In this document: positions 19,295-31,691 of the stretch, one piece after another
Layout of the letters: each line of letters opens with the position of its first letter
Position numbering within the stretch: the first letter of the stretch is position 1
NCBI RefSeq assembly: GCF_020283565.1
Contig: NC_060059.1
Coordinates: forward strand, 31,112,838-31,176,837
Length of the DNA stretch: 64,000 bases
Direction of reading: 5' to 3'
Source of the DNA: Trifolium pratense
Taxonomy: Eukaryota; Streptophyta; Magnoliopsida; Fabales; Fabaceae
The notes under the pieces: model-generated
Databases searched by the model: none
What the model was told of the DNA's origin: nothing
The model's input: only the letters and a program-made list of their open reading frames with translations
Made by a program: the position numbers and the translations under genes

Positions 19295-22200
19295 TATCTA
19301 ATAAAACTCTACTCAACCGGAGTCCACTAATTGTAATTTAATTTTCTTAGGAGATGCATGGGCTCATTTTGTTTGGACATGAAGATGTGGGTATGCAATT
19401 ATGCAACTAACCTAGTTACTTTCATAACATTAAACTAATATTAGTGGATTAAGGATAAATAAGTAGATATATACTTGTGTTATGGGCAATACATGTTAGT
19501 TAGACCATGAAATAAATAATGTATATGTATGTGATATGATATAATAGGACAAAGCCAAAGCATGTTTGAAAGCGATTATACATAGGTATAGTGATGGTGT
19601 AGTTGGAATTCCTAAGCAAAAGAATCAAGGGAAAGTGGGTTGTGGTGGGTTCTACCTATTTTCTGTATACATAACACATCCCAATCCCAATAATATTGTA
19701 CAACACCTTACACTGCTCCATTGCATTGTTGCAGTCTATGATTCCACCCATTTCAATGTTGGGTGCTATTGGGGTCTCCTATGTCATAGGAAAGGGATAT
19801 AGTGGGCATTATGCTATGTGTGTAGTGTGTGGGCTTAATGTGGATCATCCACTCAACCTTTAAGTTTAAATACAAATCAATATAAAAAAAAATGAAGTGA
19901 ATTTTATTTTTACCTATGAACTCCTACCATTTGTATTGATGTGAGACAAAGGTAGAGTTGCTTTTTTTGGCAAAACAAACCTATTCATTTCTTCCCCTAG
20001 GGTGACAAGTTATGCTTAAGGCTATTTTTGAGAGTTTAAAGGGGAGAGAAAGATTTTAGAGGAAAAAATAAAAGAAAAAAAACATTAGTATCTTAACTTG
20101 AATTGATGAAAATAATTTTTTTTGGAAATACAAATTTTTTTTAGAACTAGGCCTAACCCAATCACCCAACCGAAATGTTATCGAGTTGATATAGTTTGGG
20201 TTCAACCACTCACTTTTTATAACTATGAACTAAAACAAACCAATTAAATTTCATGGACCAGGATTCATTCCTATCAAATTTCTCTATGGTTTCGTAATTT
20301 ATACACTTTAGTTTTTCTTCTTTTATGGATTTTAGTATTTTGTCTTTCCAAAAATCTCACTCATCTCTAACAAATATGGTGACCATAGAAATTTTCAACA
20401 TTGGGGAATCAAAACTCAAATTTCTTTGATTTTGTTTTTTAACAGCATAGAAAAGTGAAAAAAATATATGGTTCGAACCTCTACTATTATAATTTCATTG
20501 AGTTAAATTCAAATTCTCCTTGATCTAATCCAACACATGGCAACCCTTGCACAATATGGTTTCAAAAGTTATAAACTAGATGTGAAAAATGCTTTAAAAG
20601 AAACAAAATTTTGATAACTAAAGAATTTATATGTCAAAATTTTGTCGAGGGTCATGAGAAAACCTAATATTTTAGGAGGTTATATTAGATTAAGAGCAAT
20701 GAGACCAATAATTTAAATTGATAAATAAGTTGATTGTGCATGAGGTTTTGTAAACTCAAAGAATATTTTATAGCCAAAATAAGAGCAACCAAATTTATAA
20801 ATTATTCGTTATAAACTCATTTATTATATTTGTTATATGTAACCTCATCCACTATTTTTGTAAAAAAAGAAAAAGCATAGCCAATTTTCCTTGTTTAAAT
20901 TATAATAATTGTAACTGAAAAAAAATTATCATAATATTTTAACTTTTTACCGTGTGTATACTATTTCTATTTCTTTTAAGTTGAGTGGCTCTAGAATATG
21001 TGCACGAGGTTTCCAAATTTGAGCCTACTACAGTATATAGCCTAGATACTAGCAATCGTTCATTCAAAAGAAAAATGGTCAGAACTCCCCAAACACAAAG
21101 TACTTTTTTCACTTTAACTTTTTTCCTTTTATCATGTTTTTATTAACTTAATCGTTATTTATATGTGTATTTTATAATTAGTACATTACCAAAGCTAAAA
21201 GTGGGTTAAAGTGTGTGTCTTAAAGGACACTTTCGTTCATATATTAGAAAGAGAAATATATTTGTTTTATACATCAACATGTAGTTTTCACTCTTCAAGT
21301 TCACATTTCAAATTTCATAATCACTTTTATTCTCATAACATTATTTATTATCACTTTTAGTTATTTTTATTCAACGTTAGTTAAAGTGATAAAGGAAATA
21401 ATAATGAGATTTTTTGTCACATTGTGGGAGGATAAGGTGTGCCGTAGCAAAAAAATCTATAAAGTAGAGGTTGTCTTTATTGGGCCCCACAATTGTCCCA
21501 AAGTATGTGGGCTAATCTTTTTTAATGGGCCATGTGTCTACAGTAAATGGGCTAAATTCGTACTTCTTAGACCAAATGTTGGTGGTTATCATCTTATTTG
21601 CAAACCTATAGTTTTGGCTTTGCATATATACATCAAATCACAATTACAAACAAAATTTGATTAACCCAAGAAAAAGAGAAAATGAAAAGAAAACAAAAAA
21701 TGTAAATTTGATTTCTTGGAAGTTTAAGATCAAGAGTTTAATGGATATGCACTGACAATGTAAAATATTTTTACACGATCGTCCAATAAACAACTATCAT
21801 TTTGTCATGTCATATAGAGAAAGTGGGGTGATGTGAGACGATGTGGCGGAAAATATGGTTGATATTGGTTGACAGTGTAAAAATACATATTCCTTTTTCT
21901 CTTAGATGAAATAGAAAAATAGTTTTCATATCTTTAAAAAAAATTGGTTGATTTTCTCATATTTCAAAGAGAGAATACTTGTGCAGATAGGCGAGTCAAT
22001 GTTGAATTATGTGTTGATGGTTTAGTATGGTGGAATCAATTATCAAGTTGTTCTAGAGAGAGTTTCTATAGAATTATAGAGTTAGTTTGTGTAATTATCA
22101 TTTTCGTTAATCTTGTTTTGATGAGTTTGGTTTATGCCACTCACCCTTTGTTTTCCTTTTCATATTAATAATACTCTTTGAGCGATTGTAGTGGATTGAC

Positions 22201-23036
22201 GGTGTATTGAGATACTAACATAGTTGAGATGTAAATGTAATACTATGATGTCATCATCTTCAATTTTTGCTTAATAAAAAAATTCATGATAATGCAATAT
22301 TTTTTTTACGAAGAAAAATATAACTGAGTTAGGTTTTGGAGCTCACTGGATCAAATAAGTCTTTACGCCCGATAATAAGAGTTGAGCCCACACTCTTGCG
22401 GAGTATGAGTCAACTTCTTAGTTCTTACCGGCCAAACCAACCTTCAATGACATGATGCTATGTTAATCATTATAAAGTGAATTTAACATAATTTTTGTTA
22501 ATAATGATACTTTGAATTTAGTTTGTTTTCAAAAAACAATCATGAAGAACATGAGGTTAATGATTTTTAAAAGTTAAAAGAAAAAGATATTGTAACATCA
22601 TTTTCTTTGAAAGTGCACCGAACTTTTGCAAGTGGTTTAGCTTCCTTTCATTTCCACTTTATATATACTTTTATTGGACGATCTGCAAAGCTGGATGCCA
22701 TGGATATGTTTGTGAGAAAAGAGAGTTTCAAATCCAATGCATGATACTTTTTTCGTTATTACTTTGACTGCATGTTATCCATAGAAATCAAAGATTTTTA
22801 GTGAATAAAAAAAATTGTAATTTTTTGAGCAATATTTTGGTGGTATATTCAGGGTTTATGTTATATGGTTATTCATAATAATGTGTATTAGTCCTTAATA
22901 TTATATATTTCATTTCCACAATCAGCCTTTAAGTTTTGTTATTGTTGCATTGTATTATTGTAATCCCTTACATCATATTTTATGATTGTGCAAGCTACAA
23001 CTTTTGATTCATAACCTGAGATTTTTTTTAAGTCCC

Positions 23037-23115
23037 TAGATTTGATCTAGTGGTAAAAAGTTTGAGTAATATTTTAGAAGTCATGTGTTTAATCTTCAGA
23101 TTCATTGTAAACCAA
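23037..23115 (+). mobile_element. possible decayed tRNA-derived SINE head
   Basis: A box A-like stretch (TGATCTAGTGGTAAAAAGT) is followed about 30 bases later by a weak box B-like TGTTTAATCTTC. The spacing resembles the intact SINE at 58146. No tail or duplication was found. Confidence 0.3.
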
Positions 23116-23339
23116 AAAACTAGATATTTTTTTGTTGACTAAATTAATAACCAAAGATGAACAGCATTCAAGTGTCTATTTATCCCACGTCACATTAGAG
23201 ATGAATGATTCATTGTTATGGGTTAATAAATTTGAACCATTGCTCTTGAATGAAGAAATTGCTGCCAAAAAATAAAAGTTTGGTTTTAAAGTTCTTGGAT
23301 TTGAAAATTTAGTTTCAAAAATTTGAACCAATCAATTTT

Positions 23340-23699
23340 GGCTCGCGGAGCTGCTTCTTGAATTCTTATGGGCCGATCACTTTTGATTCGAGATCGGGAG
23401 TTAGAGTATAGTAATATCTACATAGGTCGAGTTGATGTCTTCTTTGGTGGTCTGGAGATTGTGGAGTGCCCTTTAGCTATTGGACCTCTATTAGGTGGTG
23501 TGTTGTGGTTCATTTTGGTGTGCGGAAGCTTGTTTTGGTGTGCCTTAAGTTTTGGTGTGTTTTGGTGATTCAGGAGGCTTGTTTCTAGCTCATTGTTTTT
23601 TCTTTTGTCCCTTATGTATCATGTTCCCTCGCTTGACATATTTCATGCATTGTTTGAGGCTTTCTAATAAAATTTGCTATTTCAAAAAAAAAAAAAAAA
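23340..23699 (+). mobile_element. possible 5'-truncated LINE or retroposed 3' end
   Basis: A less AT-rich block ends with TAATAAAATTTGCTATTTC followed by about 15 A, the look of a retroposed 3' UTR. A TTTTGGTGTGxx unit is repeated at about 23510-23570. No convincing target duplication, and no recognisable protein. Confidence 0.35.
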
Positions 23700-24695
23700 G
23701 AAGAAGAAGAAATGAATGGAGAAAGTAAATGAAGAAATCGGACATGTCTACGTGAGTCTTCTCAATATTAAGTGAGTTTATTTTTAATGGAACCTGTTAA
23801 AAAGATTTACACAAAGACCAATTTAAACAATTTAAAATTTAAAACTAAAGGACCAATTCAAAAAAATTCAAATTTAAAGGACTGTGTACATAATTTTATC
23901 TAAAAATAAGGTTATGTAAGACATGGTCAGCTAATATGGCATTCATTAAGTTAGCTAACCAAACTACTTCAAGTCTTCCATGTTAGAACTCGCCTTAAGT
24001 TATAACTCAGTTTATTAGTTGTCAAAATCACGGCGAGTCACCATGAACAGAAACCACATGTATGCATTAAAAACTGCAAGAAACACTGGTCTCTTTTGTC
24101 TATATGATACACAAATTGGTCAAATCCTTTGCATTCTGCTTTTACTTCGTTCTTTCTAAATTTTTGAGATCGATTGATAATTGATAATAATCAACCTAAT
24201 TCAATTGATTGAATCAAATGTTTAAAGGCTAGTGTTGCATGGTGAAAAGATGTAGATAACAAAACTTATATATTTGAACATTTTAGTAGAAAAGTAACAA
24301 TTGCAATTGTATTTAGGGATGATAATAAACTGAATCAATTCAAAATTAATTTAAGACTCGATTCAATAATTAACTCTTTGAACTTGATTTATGAACCAAA
24401 CAATAAACTAAAAATTGAGCTCATTAAATAAACAAGTTTAACTCAAACTATATATAGTTTGCTTTGTTGAACCAACTAAAAAATGTGTGTGTGTGTATTA
24501 TCATAATCTGTAGAAGGGAAAAAATAATCAAATTGGTTCAACAATAATAACCAGAACAGAGCTTCATATTAAACTGCAATGCAAAGTGTTTTAGTTATCA
24601 TTTTTTTAGAATACTTATTCGCCGATGCTTCAAACACAACGATGCAATTATTCTTCAACGAGAGAACACCCTCCTTCCATTGAATCCCCGGTGAG

Positions 24696-25693
24696 TAGAG
24701 GTGTGCAAAAAATTCAAGTAACCTTAACCAAATCACTAACCAAACCATATCCAAAATTAATAACCAAATCCATTTTAAAAAAAAACCACACCAATTCAAT
24801 ACAAAAAAACCAATTCTAAACCATATCCAATTTTTTATAATTGGTTTAAAATTGGTTTTTAAATTAAGGCCCAATAAGGAAAAAGCCCAATAGTTTCCTT
24901 TTTAAAAAAAAACAAATTTTCCAAATTTAATTAATTATATAATTTAATAAATAAATAATTAATAAGGTGGTGGAGGAATTGGTCAACGCGGCGGTCAACG
25001 CCGGACCACCGGCGGCCGGTACGGCGGATCTCCGGCGATGGACGGCGGTGGAAGGCGATTTTCCGGCGAACTTCCGGTGACCGGCGCGGTGGTTGGCGGT
25101 GGTTGACGGTGGCGCTCCGGCGGCCGGCCACCGTCAACCACCCTTTAATATTTAATTATTTTTTATTTAACAAAATTTATTTATTTTAAAAATAATTATA
25201 AAAAACAGATTTTTGATGGTTTTATTTTTTAAAAAAATCTATATTTTAATTATTTTGGGCTTAAAAAAATCTGTTTTGTTGGGCTTAGAAAAAAAACTTT
25301 TATGAATTGATTATAAACCAATAATTCATAAAATTAAAGAAAAATTATGTTTTTTTTTATAAACAATAATTATTAAATATGTTCTTTTAATCAATTAAAC
25401 AAAAAAAAATTGGCTTAATTATTGTAAAAAAAAAGTTTAAATATATAGGAATTAAAAGTTATAATAATGCATTTTTAAAAAAAATAAAAAATAAAATAAA
25501 ATTTAAGATGAATCGGTTATAAATAAGTAACCTATTTTTTATTATAAACCGGTTATAAATTGGTTTCGAACCGATTATAAACCATATCCAAATTAGTTTT
25601 GCAAAATAACCAATTTTTCATTAAAATGATTTTGGTTCTAAACCAAAACCATAAATATGATTTGGTGTGGTTTTTAAACCATGCACACCCCTA
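24696..25693. mobile_element. non-autonomous hAT-type transposon with GC-rich core
   Basis: This 998-bp element starts TAGAGGTGTGCA and ends with the complement TGCACACCCCTA. A perfect 8-bp duplication CCGGTGAG flanks it (24688-24695 and 25694-25701), as expected for hAT. The outer arms carry many AACCA/TGGTT motifs that pair with each other. Bases 24965-25143 are a GC-rich island (CCGGCGG, GGTCAAC, GTTGACGGTGG) inside very AT-rich arms. No transposase frame exists, so it depends on another element for movement. Confidence 0.85.
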
Positions 25694-25735
25694 CCGGTGA
25701 GATCCCTCACACACCAGGGTCTATACATTGTAACA

Positions 25736-25831
25736 GTGGAATGCTTTGAAAGATGACTTTAATGAATTTACATGCAACGGTGGAATGCTTTGACAGATGA
25801 CTTTAATGAATTTACATGCAATGGTGGAATG
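25736..25831. repeat. 44-bp tandem repeat, 2.2 copies
   Basis: The unit begins GTGGAATGCTTTGA at 25736, 25780 and (truncated) 25824. The two full units differ at two positions by eye. Confidence 0.85.
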
Positions 25832-26102
25832 TATCTATTATATGTTAAAGTCATCAGTATGCAAACATGCTAGGTTCACAGGATTCAAATTCTTCATTTT
25901 GAAGTGATAATCAAAGAGATTTCCATTTGTGAGATTCATGACATAGTTAACTCGCATGTTTACATAACTCAAGTTGATTTTGACAGTAGCCAGAGTGAAC
26001 CCTAGTCACTAAACATATTACATAAAGAAAAGAAATTCTACAACAAAAATTAATGAACATGGTTTTATCCTTTCACACAATTACAATCATAATCACATAC
26101 TC

Positions 26103-28151
26103 TTATTTCTTATTAAGATCAATTCCAGCCTTTTTCGCAACTGCATCAAGTCCATTCTTCTCTATGGTCTTCAATGCCTTAGTTGACAGACGAAGCTTTA
26201 CAAAGCGCTTCCCAGCTTCCCACCAAATTCTCTTGTACTGGAGGTTTACAAACTGCAGTTTCTTTGTCTTATGGTTTGAAAAAGATACAAGGTTGGCCTT
26301 GTTTGCTTTCTTTCCAGTTAAGGGACACACTCTCTCTAAATAAATAAAGAGTACTAGTAAGTTTAATCACCAACCACCTAGTTAAATCGTTTTACGACAA
26401 TAATCATGATTTGCAGTAGCATACCTCAGATACTATTGATGATGTAGTTTGTCATCAATAACCAGTAAGATGTAAACATTTTTCTTTTTGTTTCTCTGGC
26501 TGAGCCAAAGATCAATTATTTAATGGGCTGACATATTCCAACAAATGTCCTTCTATACAAAAGTGTCGTATATTGAACTCCTAACCACATGCTTAAGACT
26601 AATCATTTTAAGGATTGACATCTCCAAACATATGTTCCATACAAAAAAGTCATGTAACAAACACCTATCTACATACTCAAGAATCTCAGTTATCCATCGA
26701 TTGTGCAAAACCAAGTTATGCATGTTCTCTTATTTACAGAAAAAAAAAAAAAAAATCCATTACCGTAGAGAAACATAAATTAGGAAGAGTATTTGTCAAA
26801 AAACAAATAAATTAGGAAGAGGTATATGTGTCACTCTAAAGACGCAGCTGGAGTAAATACTAGTGCCAGTCTCTTTTGTACACAATAAAAAACTAAAATA
26901 CACATTAACCAGAGCATAGTTGGTCACTTGGTGGGGAAGAAGAAATGGTATTTTCACGAGATATGACCCTATTGTTATGAAAATAAAAGATGCCTTATTG
27001 TTGTTTAAAATTTCTGTTGCCCTTTTCTACGCTTAACATAAGTTTAACACAAGTTTCAACAAAGAAAATCCATCCTTCAATACACTGAAGAGTAAAACAA
27101 ATATCACTTGATCACATTCTAGTGTAATGCAACTACAGAGCAAGGAATTCTTGCATGAAAACCATGTTAAAATGAACAACTTATCAGAAACTGAATAACT
27201 GCTTATGATGCAAGTATTGCTCCTATAAACCTTCCTCTTTATATATACACATATGGCCTGCTCATATAAACAAACTAGTATGTAGCACCAACAACATTTG
27301 GGGCGTGTCTTGTTAGAGCAGCAACCAATAACAGAAGAGAAATAGAAAACGAAAAACGCAAACAATGAACATGGCCATTTGGTTACACAGTTTGGTAAAG
27401 CGTGCCTACGTCTGCAACTACAGAGCAGTTGTAGTTCCGTATTATTATTTGAACGAAATAGGGTTTCCAGTGTTACAAACCATATATATAACTACTCCTC
27501 ACTCGCTACGCTCGCTCAGCTCCCCTGCTGCCCCTTGCCCACCTTATGTGTCTGTGAGCCATACTCAACATGTTTAGTGTCTGACTCATGTCAGTGTCGG
27601 ACACCGATACATATCACACTAATACGACATCTACATTCCATTCAATAACTTGTATTTGATGTAAAGGTATCATTTTTAGTGTCATGTTTGGGGTATGCAT
27701 GTCATAGTCGATACACATTTCATAACATATTCAGAATCAGAGCAATAATTATTGGATTGTTTCAATAGTCCTATCCAACAAAAGGACCATTGAAATGCAA
27801 CATGGAAACATTGAAAAAAAAAAATGAAATTGAAAGAGAAAAAAGTACTTACTAGCAACAATTGGTTGAAATGGAGAAGAAACAATGGGTGTAGGCACTT
27901 TAAGCGAAGTCTGGGTGGAGATTCTGAGACCACTTAACTGCGAATTGAGGAACCCTAATTCTGAAATCACAAAATTGCAATGAAATATTAGTAATAACAT
28001 AGATTCAGCATAACATAAGAAAACAATTTGAAATTGAAATTGAAATTGAGAAGAAGTTAGTTAGTTAGTTACGTGGTGAAAGTGATGAGGGTTTGTGAGT
28101 GTTGGCGAAGACGAAGTTGTTTCCAAGTGATATTGCAGAAGCTGTTGCCAT
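26103..28151 (-). CDS. chloroplast 50S ribosomal protein L28 (bL28c), nuclear gene
   Basis: Three exons on the minus strand: 28151-28073, 27960-27853 and 26335-26103, all with GT-AG introns (112 bp and 1517 bp) and matching phase 1 junctions. The spliced product is 139 residues. Residues 1 to about 62 are Ser/Thr/Ala rich with few acidic residues, a typical chloroplast transit peptide. From [15 protein letters not shown] onward it is the bacterial-type L28 fold, with [19 protein letters not shown] and [19 protein letters not shown], as in plant plastid L28. It works in the large subunit of the plastid ribosome. The ATG (28151) follows GCACA, with no upstream in-frame alternative seen. Length is close to the Arabidopsis protein. 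The 3' end lies within 60 bases of a 26045-26100 AT-rich trailer. Confidence 0.95.
26336..27852 (-). other. intron 2 of the bL28c gene
   Basis: A 1517-bp intron with donor GTAAGTACTT and acceptor TTTATTTAG. It holds a copy of a dispersed repeat rich in GTGTCxGACxC motifs (about 27568-27660), related to 60851-61003 and 61786-61919. No coding sequence is seen. Confidence 0.85.
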
Positions 28152-28269
28152 TGTGCTATTCTCTTATTTTCTCTTCTTATCCAAACCAACCCAATCTTAT
28201 TTATTTGCCTCTTCTCAAACAAATAGTACTATGCTTGCTATATTGTCCACCCACTGCCCTTTTCAAATA

Positions 28270-29380
28270 GCTTAGATAACTAATTCGTTCTTAATTGACG
28301 AATTTTTGGTTTTTGTCCCTGGATTTTTTTTTTTATATTCAAATTATTTTGGTTTTAGTCTCTGATGTCAGAGTCGATTAAAAAATGCATATGTGGCAAA
28401 AAGTGAGAATGATGTGTTAAAGATGATGCTTAGTCATCCGCTTACAAGGACCACAAATTCAAAAATGAAATTACATAAAGAGATCAAATCCAAAAAAACG
28501 AAATTGAACCCAAAAATATATATTTCTTGAATCTCTAAACCTATAAATCTATGTTAAAAGATACCAAAACAATATTTTCTTCTTGTTTTAATATTGAAAC
28601 TGTTAGGATTCTCTTTCAACATATAAATCAAAGGTGTTCTTCTTCATCTTCATAATTTCTCTTTCTCTCTTTTTTCTTCTTTTTCTTCTTCAACAATACT
28701 AAATTCAACGTGAGCCATTTTGTTGTTGATAAATTCAACACAAGCTTATATTTTTCATTAGCTTCCATTTGAATTCCCAAATTTTTCAACATAAGCAGAC
28801 AACTTTGGATTCAAATGGGAAATAGAAGCAACTTGTGTGTAATATGGTCTTTTAATTAAATCAAAATAAATGATGTATCACTAAAATCAAATTTTGTTGG
28901 GTAAAAAGTTTTATGGGATTTAAAGGTTTGAGATAAGAAAGAAAATTGAAGAAGGAAGCTTCTAGAAAGGAGGAAAAAGAAAATATCATTTTTAGTATCT
29001 TCAACGCAATACACATATGTAAGAGTTTGGAGAAATATGAATCAATTTATAAATTTAGAGAAACACGAAAAATATGTTTTTGTGTTCACTTTCGCAATTT
29101 CACTTTTTTGGATTTAGTCCCTCTCTGTAATTTTATTTTTTAATCTGGTCCTCTAAGTGGATGAATGAGCATCATCTTTGACACATCATTCTCGCTTGTC
29201 ATGTCACACGCTGTCACGTCAGCCTCCATTTGCCACATATGCATTTTTCTTTTAAAAGACTTTCATGCCCGGGACCAAAACCAAAAGATTTGGACATTAT
29301 GAGATTTTTTTAAATAAAAAAAGATACATGAACGAAAATAAAAAACTCGTGAACTTACATGGACAAATTGGTTATTTAAA
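28270..29380. mobile_element. element with long terminal inverted repeats, unassigned
   Basis: The left end (GCTTAGATAACTAATTCG) and right end (complement TTTAAATAACCAATTTGTCC) are inverted copies continuing inward for about 250 bases, with matching blocks such as ATGCATATGTGGCA and its inverse near 29235. The interior at 28600-29060 is AT-rich with no domain. Long inverted ends suggest a Mutator-type MITE, but I found no clear 9-bp duplication. Confidence 0.55.
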
Positions 29381-29382
29381 GT

Positions 29383-29406
29383 TTATTATTATTATTATTA
29401 TTATTA
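29383..29406. repeat. (TTA)n microsatellite
   Basis: Eight TTA units lie exactly between the right end of the previous element and the next partial copy. Confidence 0.9.
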
Positions 29407-29770
29407 GGCTTAAATAACCAATTCGGTCCATGTAAGTTTGTCAGTTTTTGGTTTTCGTAATGTATCTTTTTTGTTTTAAAAAAATCATTGAATGTGCAAT
29501 TATTTTTTGGTTTTGGTCCTTGAGGCCAAAGTATGTTGAAAAATGTATATGTGGCAAACGAAGGCTGATGTGACAAAATGAGGATGACGTGTCAAAGATG
29601 ATGTCCAATCATCCACTTAGAGAGATCAAATTCAAAAATGAAATTACATAGAGGACCAAATCCCAAAAAATCAAAATTAAACTCAATAACATTTTTTTTT
29701 CTTGTATCTCTAAACCAATAAATTAACTGGTGTTTTTAAACTCAGAAATATATGTTAAAAGATACTAGAA
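29407..29770. mobile_element. half copy of the long-inverted-repeat element
   Basis: This repeats, in direct orientation, the left half of the family at 28270 (GGCTTAAATAACCAATTCGG, ATGTATATGTGGCA, GTCAAAGATGATGTCCAATCATCC). The opposite end is missing. Confidence 0.6.
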
Positions 29771-30030
29771 CAATATTTTTTTTAAAAAATTCATCACTCC
29801 TTAATATATTTTTAAAATAAATTCAATCACAAAGCAACATCACCACAAATGTGGTCCACTGACTAGCCACCGTTAGAACAAAAAACAATCACACTTTGTT
29901 TGGATGATGAAAGAAAGTCGAAAGAAAGAAAGTAAGAGGAAAGATTGTTGAAGGAAAGAAAGTGAGAGGAAAATGAGGAGAAAGTAAGATGATTATTTGA
30001 TTGTTTGGTTGAAGTGAAAGTGGAAGGAAA

Positions 30031-30357
30031 GAGTGCGTTTGATTTGCTAAAAAACAGGGGACTGAACATGATAACTTTTGTTGTACTCTGTTTGATTTGA
30101 AATTGGTTATGGGACTGAACAAATTAAGTAACAAGGGACAGGACAAAAACAAGATTTTTTGTCCCTCACTAAATCACGGGACAACTTTTTGTCCACAGTA
30201 CAACTATAAAAAATATGAAAATACCCATTTTATTTTCGAATATAAAAATATTATCGTCTTATATCTTTCCGGTACAGGTTTGTCCTGTCCTGTATTATCT
30301 TGTTTTGTCATGTACTGTTATGTCAAATCCTTACTGTTTTACGAATCAAACGCACCC
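30031..30357. mobile_element. MITE-like element with GTGCGTTTGAT ends
   Basis: Inverted ends AGTGCGTTTGATTTG and the complement of CGAATCAAACGCACCC bound a 327-bp non-coding body. Many GGGACA/TGTCC motifs inside pair with each other. No clear target duplication, so class is open. Confidence 0.55.
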
Positions 30358-30409
30358 AAAGATAGAGACATATTTAAGGAAATGACAAGAATATCCCTTA
30401 TATAAAATA

Positions 30410-31098
30410 AGCCCTCCGTCCCAAAATATAAGAACTAGTTTGACTACTGCACGTATGTCAACGCACAATTTTGATCATTAATATTTTTAAGGGTTAAATA
30501 TGCAAAAAGTCCCTGCACCTACGAGTCATTTGAGTTTTAGTCCCTGCATTTTAAAAATATTTCATTTTGCCACTGCACTTTCATTTTACTTTAAAAATGG
30601 TCCTCAGACATTATTTTTTTGTTGAAATGACACATTTTTGTTGATCTGTCATTGTTGACTGGACTTTAGAGTTGATGACTCATTTAATTTTGCAGTGAAT
30701 CGATCAAAATACCCTTAAATAAGTAATTTTTTAAAAGTAAAATAAAATTGACATATCATAAAAAAAATGTGTCACTTCAACAAAAAATGAGTTCAGGGAC
30801 CATTTTTAAAGTAAAATGAAAGTGCAGTGGCAAAATGAAAGGATTTTAAAATGCAAGGACTAAAACTCAAATGACTCGTAAGTACAGGGACCTTTTGCAT
30901 ATTTAAGCCTATTTTTAATTGTCTATTAGTAAAAATTATAAAAATTTGATATTTTGAAAATACTCATCAAAACAAATCAAACAAGATCAAATATGCTAAT
31001 ATTTATATCTATATATTATTAAAAAAACATGTTCAAAGTAAGATAAATGAATAGTATCATTTAGTCAAAATAATTCTTATAAAATGAGACGGAAAGAG
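30410..31098. mobile_element. Stowaway-like MITE (copy 3), interrupted
   Basis: The left part (30410-30490) and right part (30910-31098) align by eye to the intact copy at 13438. The ends are CCCTCCGTCCC and the complement of GAGACGGAAAGAG, with TA at the right border. Another element sits inside at 30491-30909. Confidence 0.85.
30491..30909. mobile_element. Mutator-type MITE nested in the Stowaway MITE
   Basis: This 419-bp element has terminal inverted repeats of at least 60 bases (left GGGTTAAATATGCAAAAAGT, right complement GGCTTAAATATGCAAAAGGT). A perfect 9-bp duplication TATTTTTAA (30482-30490 and 30910-30918) marks Mutator-type insertion. The intact MITE copy at 13438 shows the site once, near 13507-13516, confirming the empty state. 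No protein is encoded. Confidence 0.9.
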
Positions 31099-31512
31099 TA
31101 ATTTTATTCGTAATATAAAATTATGCAATTATAAGTTTTTTTTAATGATAAAAGCAATTATAAGTTCTGAACTTCTGATGCATTGTAGAGCAAAGAACAG
31201 TGCACTATCATTGTGGGTCCCGGCCATTATCATTTTGTTTAATTTTTAATAATTTTTAATGTAAGAGATGGAGGATATTTATGTAATTTTGGCTAAAATA
31301 TGAGCATTCTTGTGCTTTCCGTCTATTATAGCGCGGAACGGAAACACTTTTGATGTGGGTCCCAGCTATTATTTTCCTTCCTTTTCTTTTTAAGTTAGTT
31401 CCAAACGATGGAAAGATTACCAATCCTTCTACTTTCTCTCCTCCCTCAATCTTTCCTCACTTTCATGCGAAACAAACAAGTCATAATGGTATATTGTATG
31501 TTTATTATATAA
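31099..31512. other. AT-rich intergenic
   Basis: No gene is supported. TGTGGGTCCCxGC occurs twice (about 31213 and 31356), suggesting a small local duplication or decayed element. Confidence 0.5.
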
Positions 31513-31691
31513 GGGGACGTTTGTTTCAAGGTTGTTAATTTTACTCCCAGGAATCATATTCCCAGAAAATAATAATGGGAACTTTATTCCCAGGTATTTT
31601 AGAAAAAACATGTTTGATTCATATTAACTACATTCCTAGGAATTATTGATAAAAGTGGGTAAAAGAGAAGTTATTGAAAGTTATTTAAAAT

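Larger units (their letters stand above)
19295..24695. other. long AT-rich intergenic region
   Basis: I found no gene with convincing coding signal. Weak traces: a possible MITE-like inverted pair (TGCACTGACAATGTAAAATA near 21748 and GTTGACAGTGTAAAAATAC near 21865), a GT repeat at about 24487-24498, and the two retroposon-like pieces listed separately at 23037 and 23340. Several frames of 66-92 codons have no domain or composition supporting translation. Confidence 0.55.

Noticed and set aside
26053..26343. 96-codon plus-strand frame over the bL28c last exon
   Set aside because: Antisense shadow of the conserved ribosomal protein exon.
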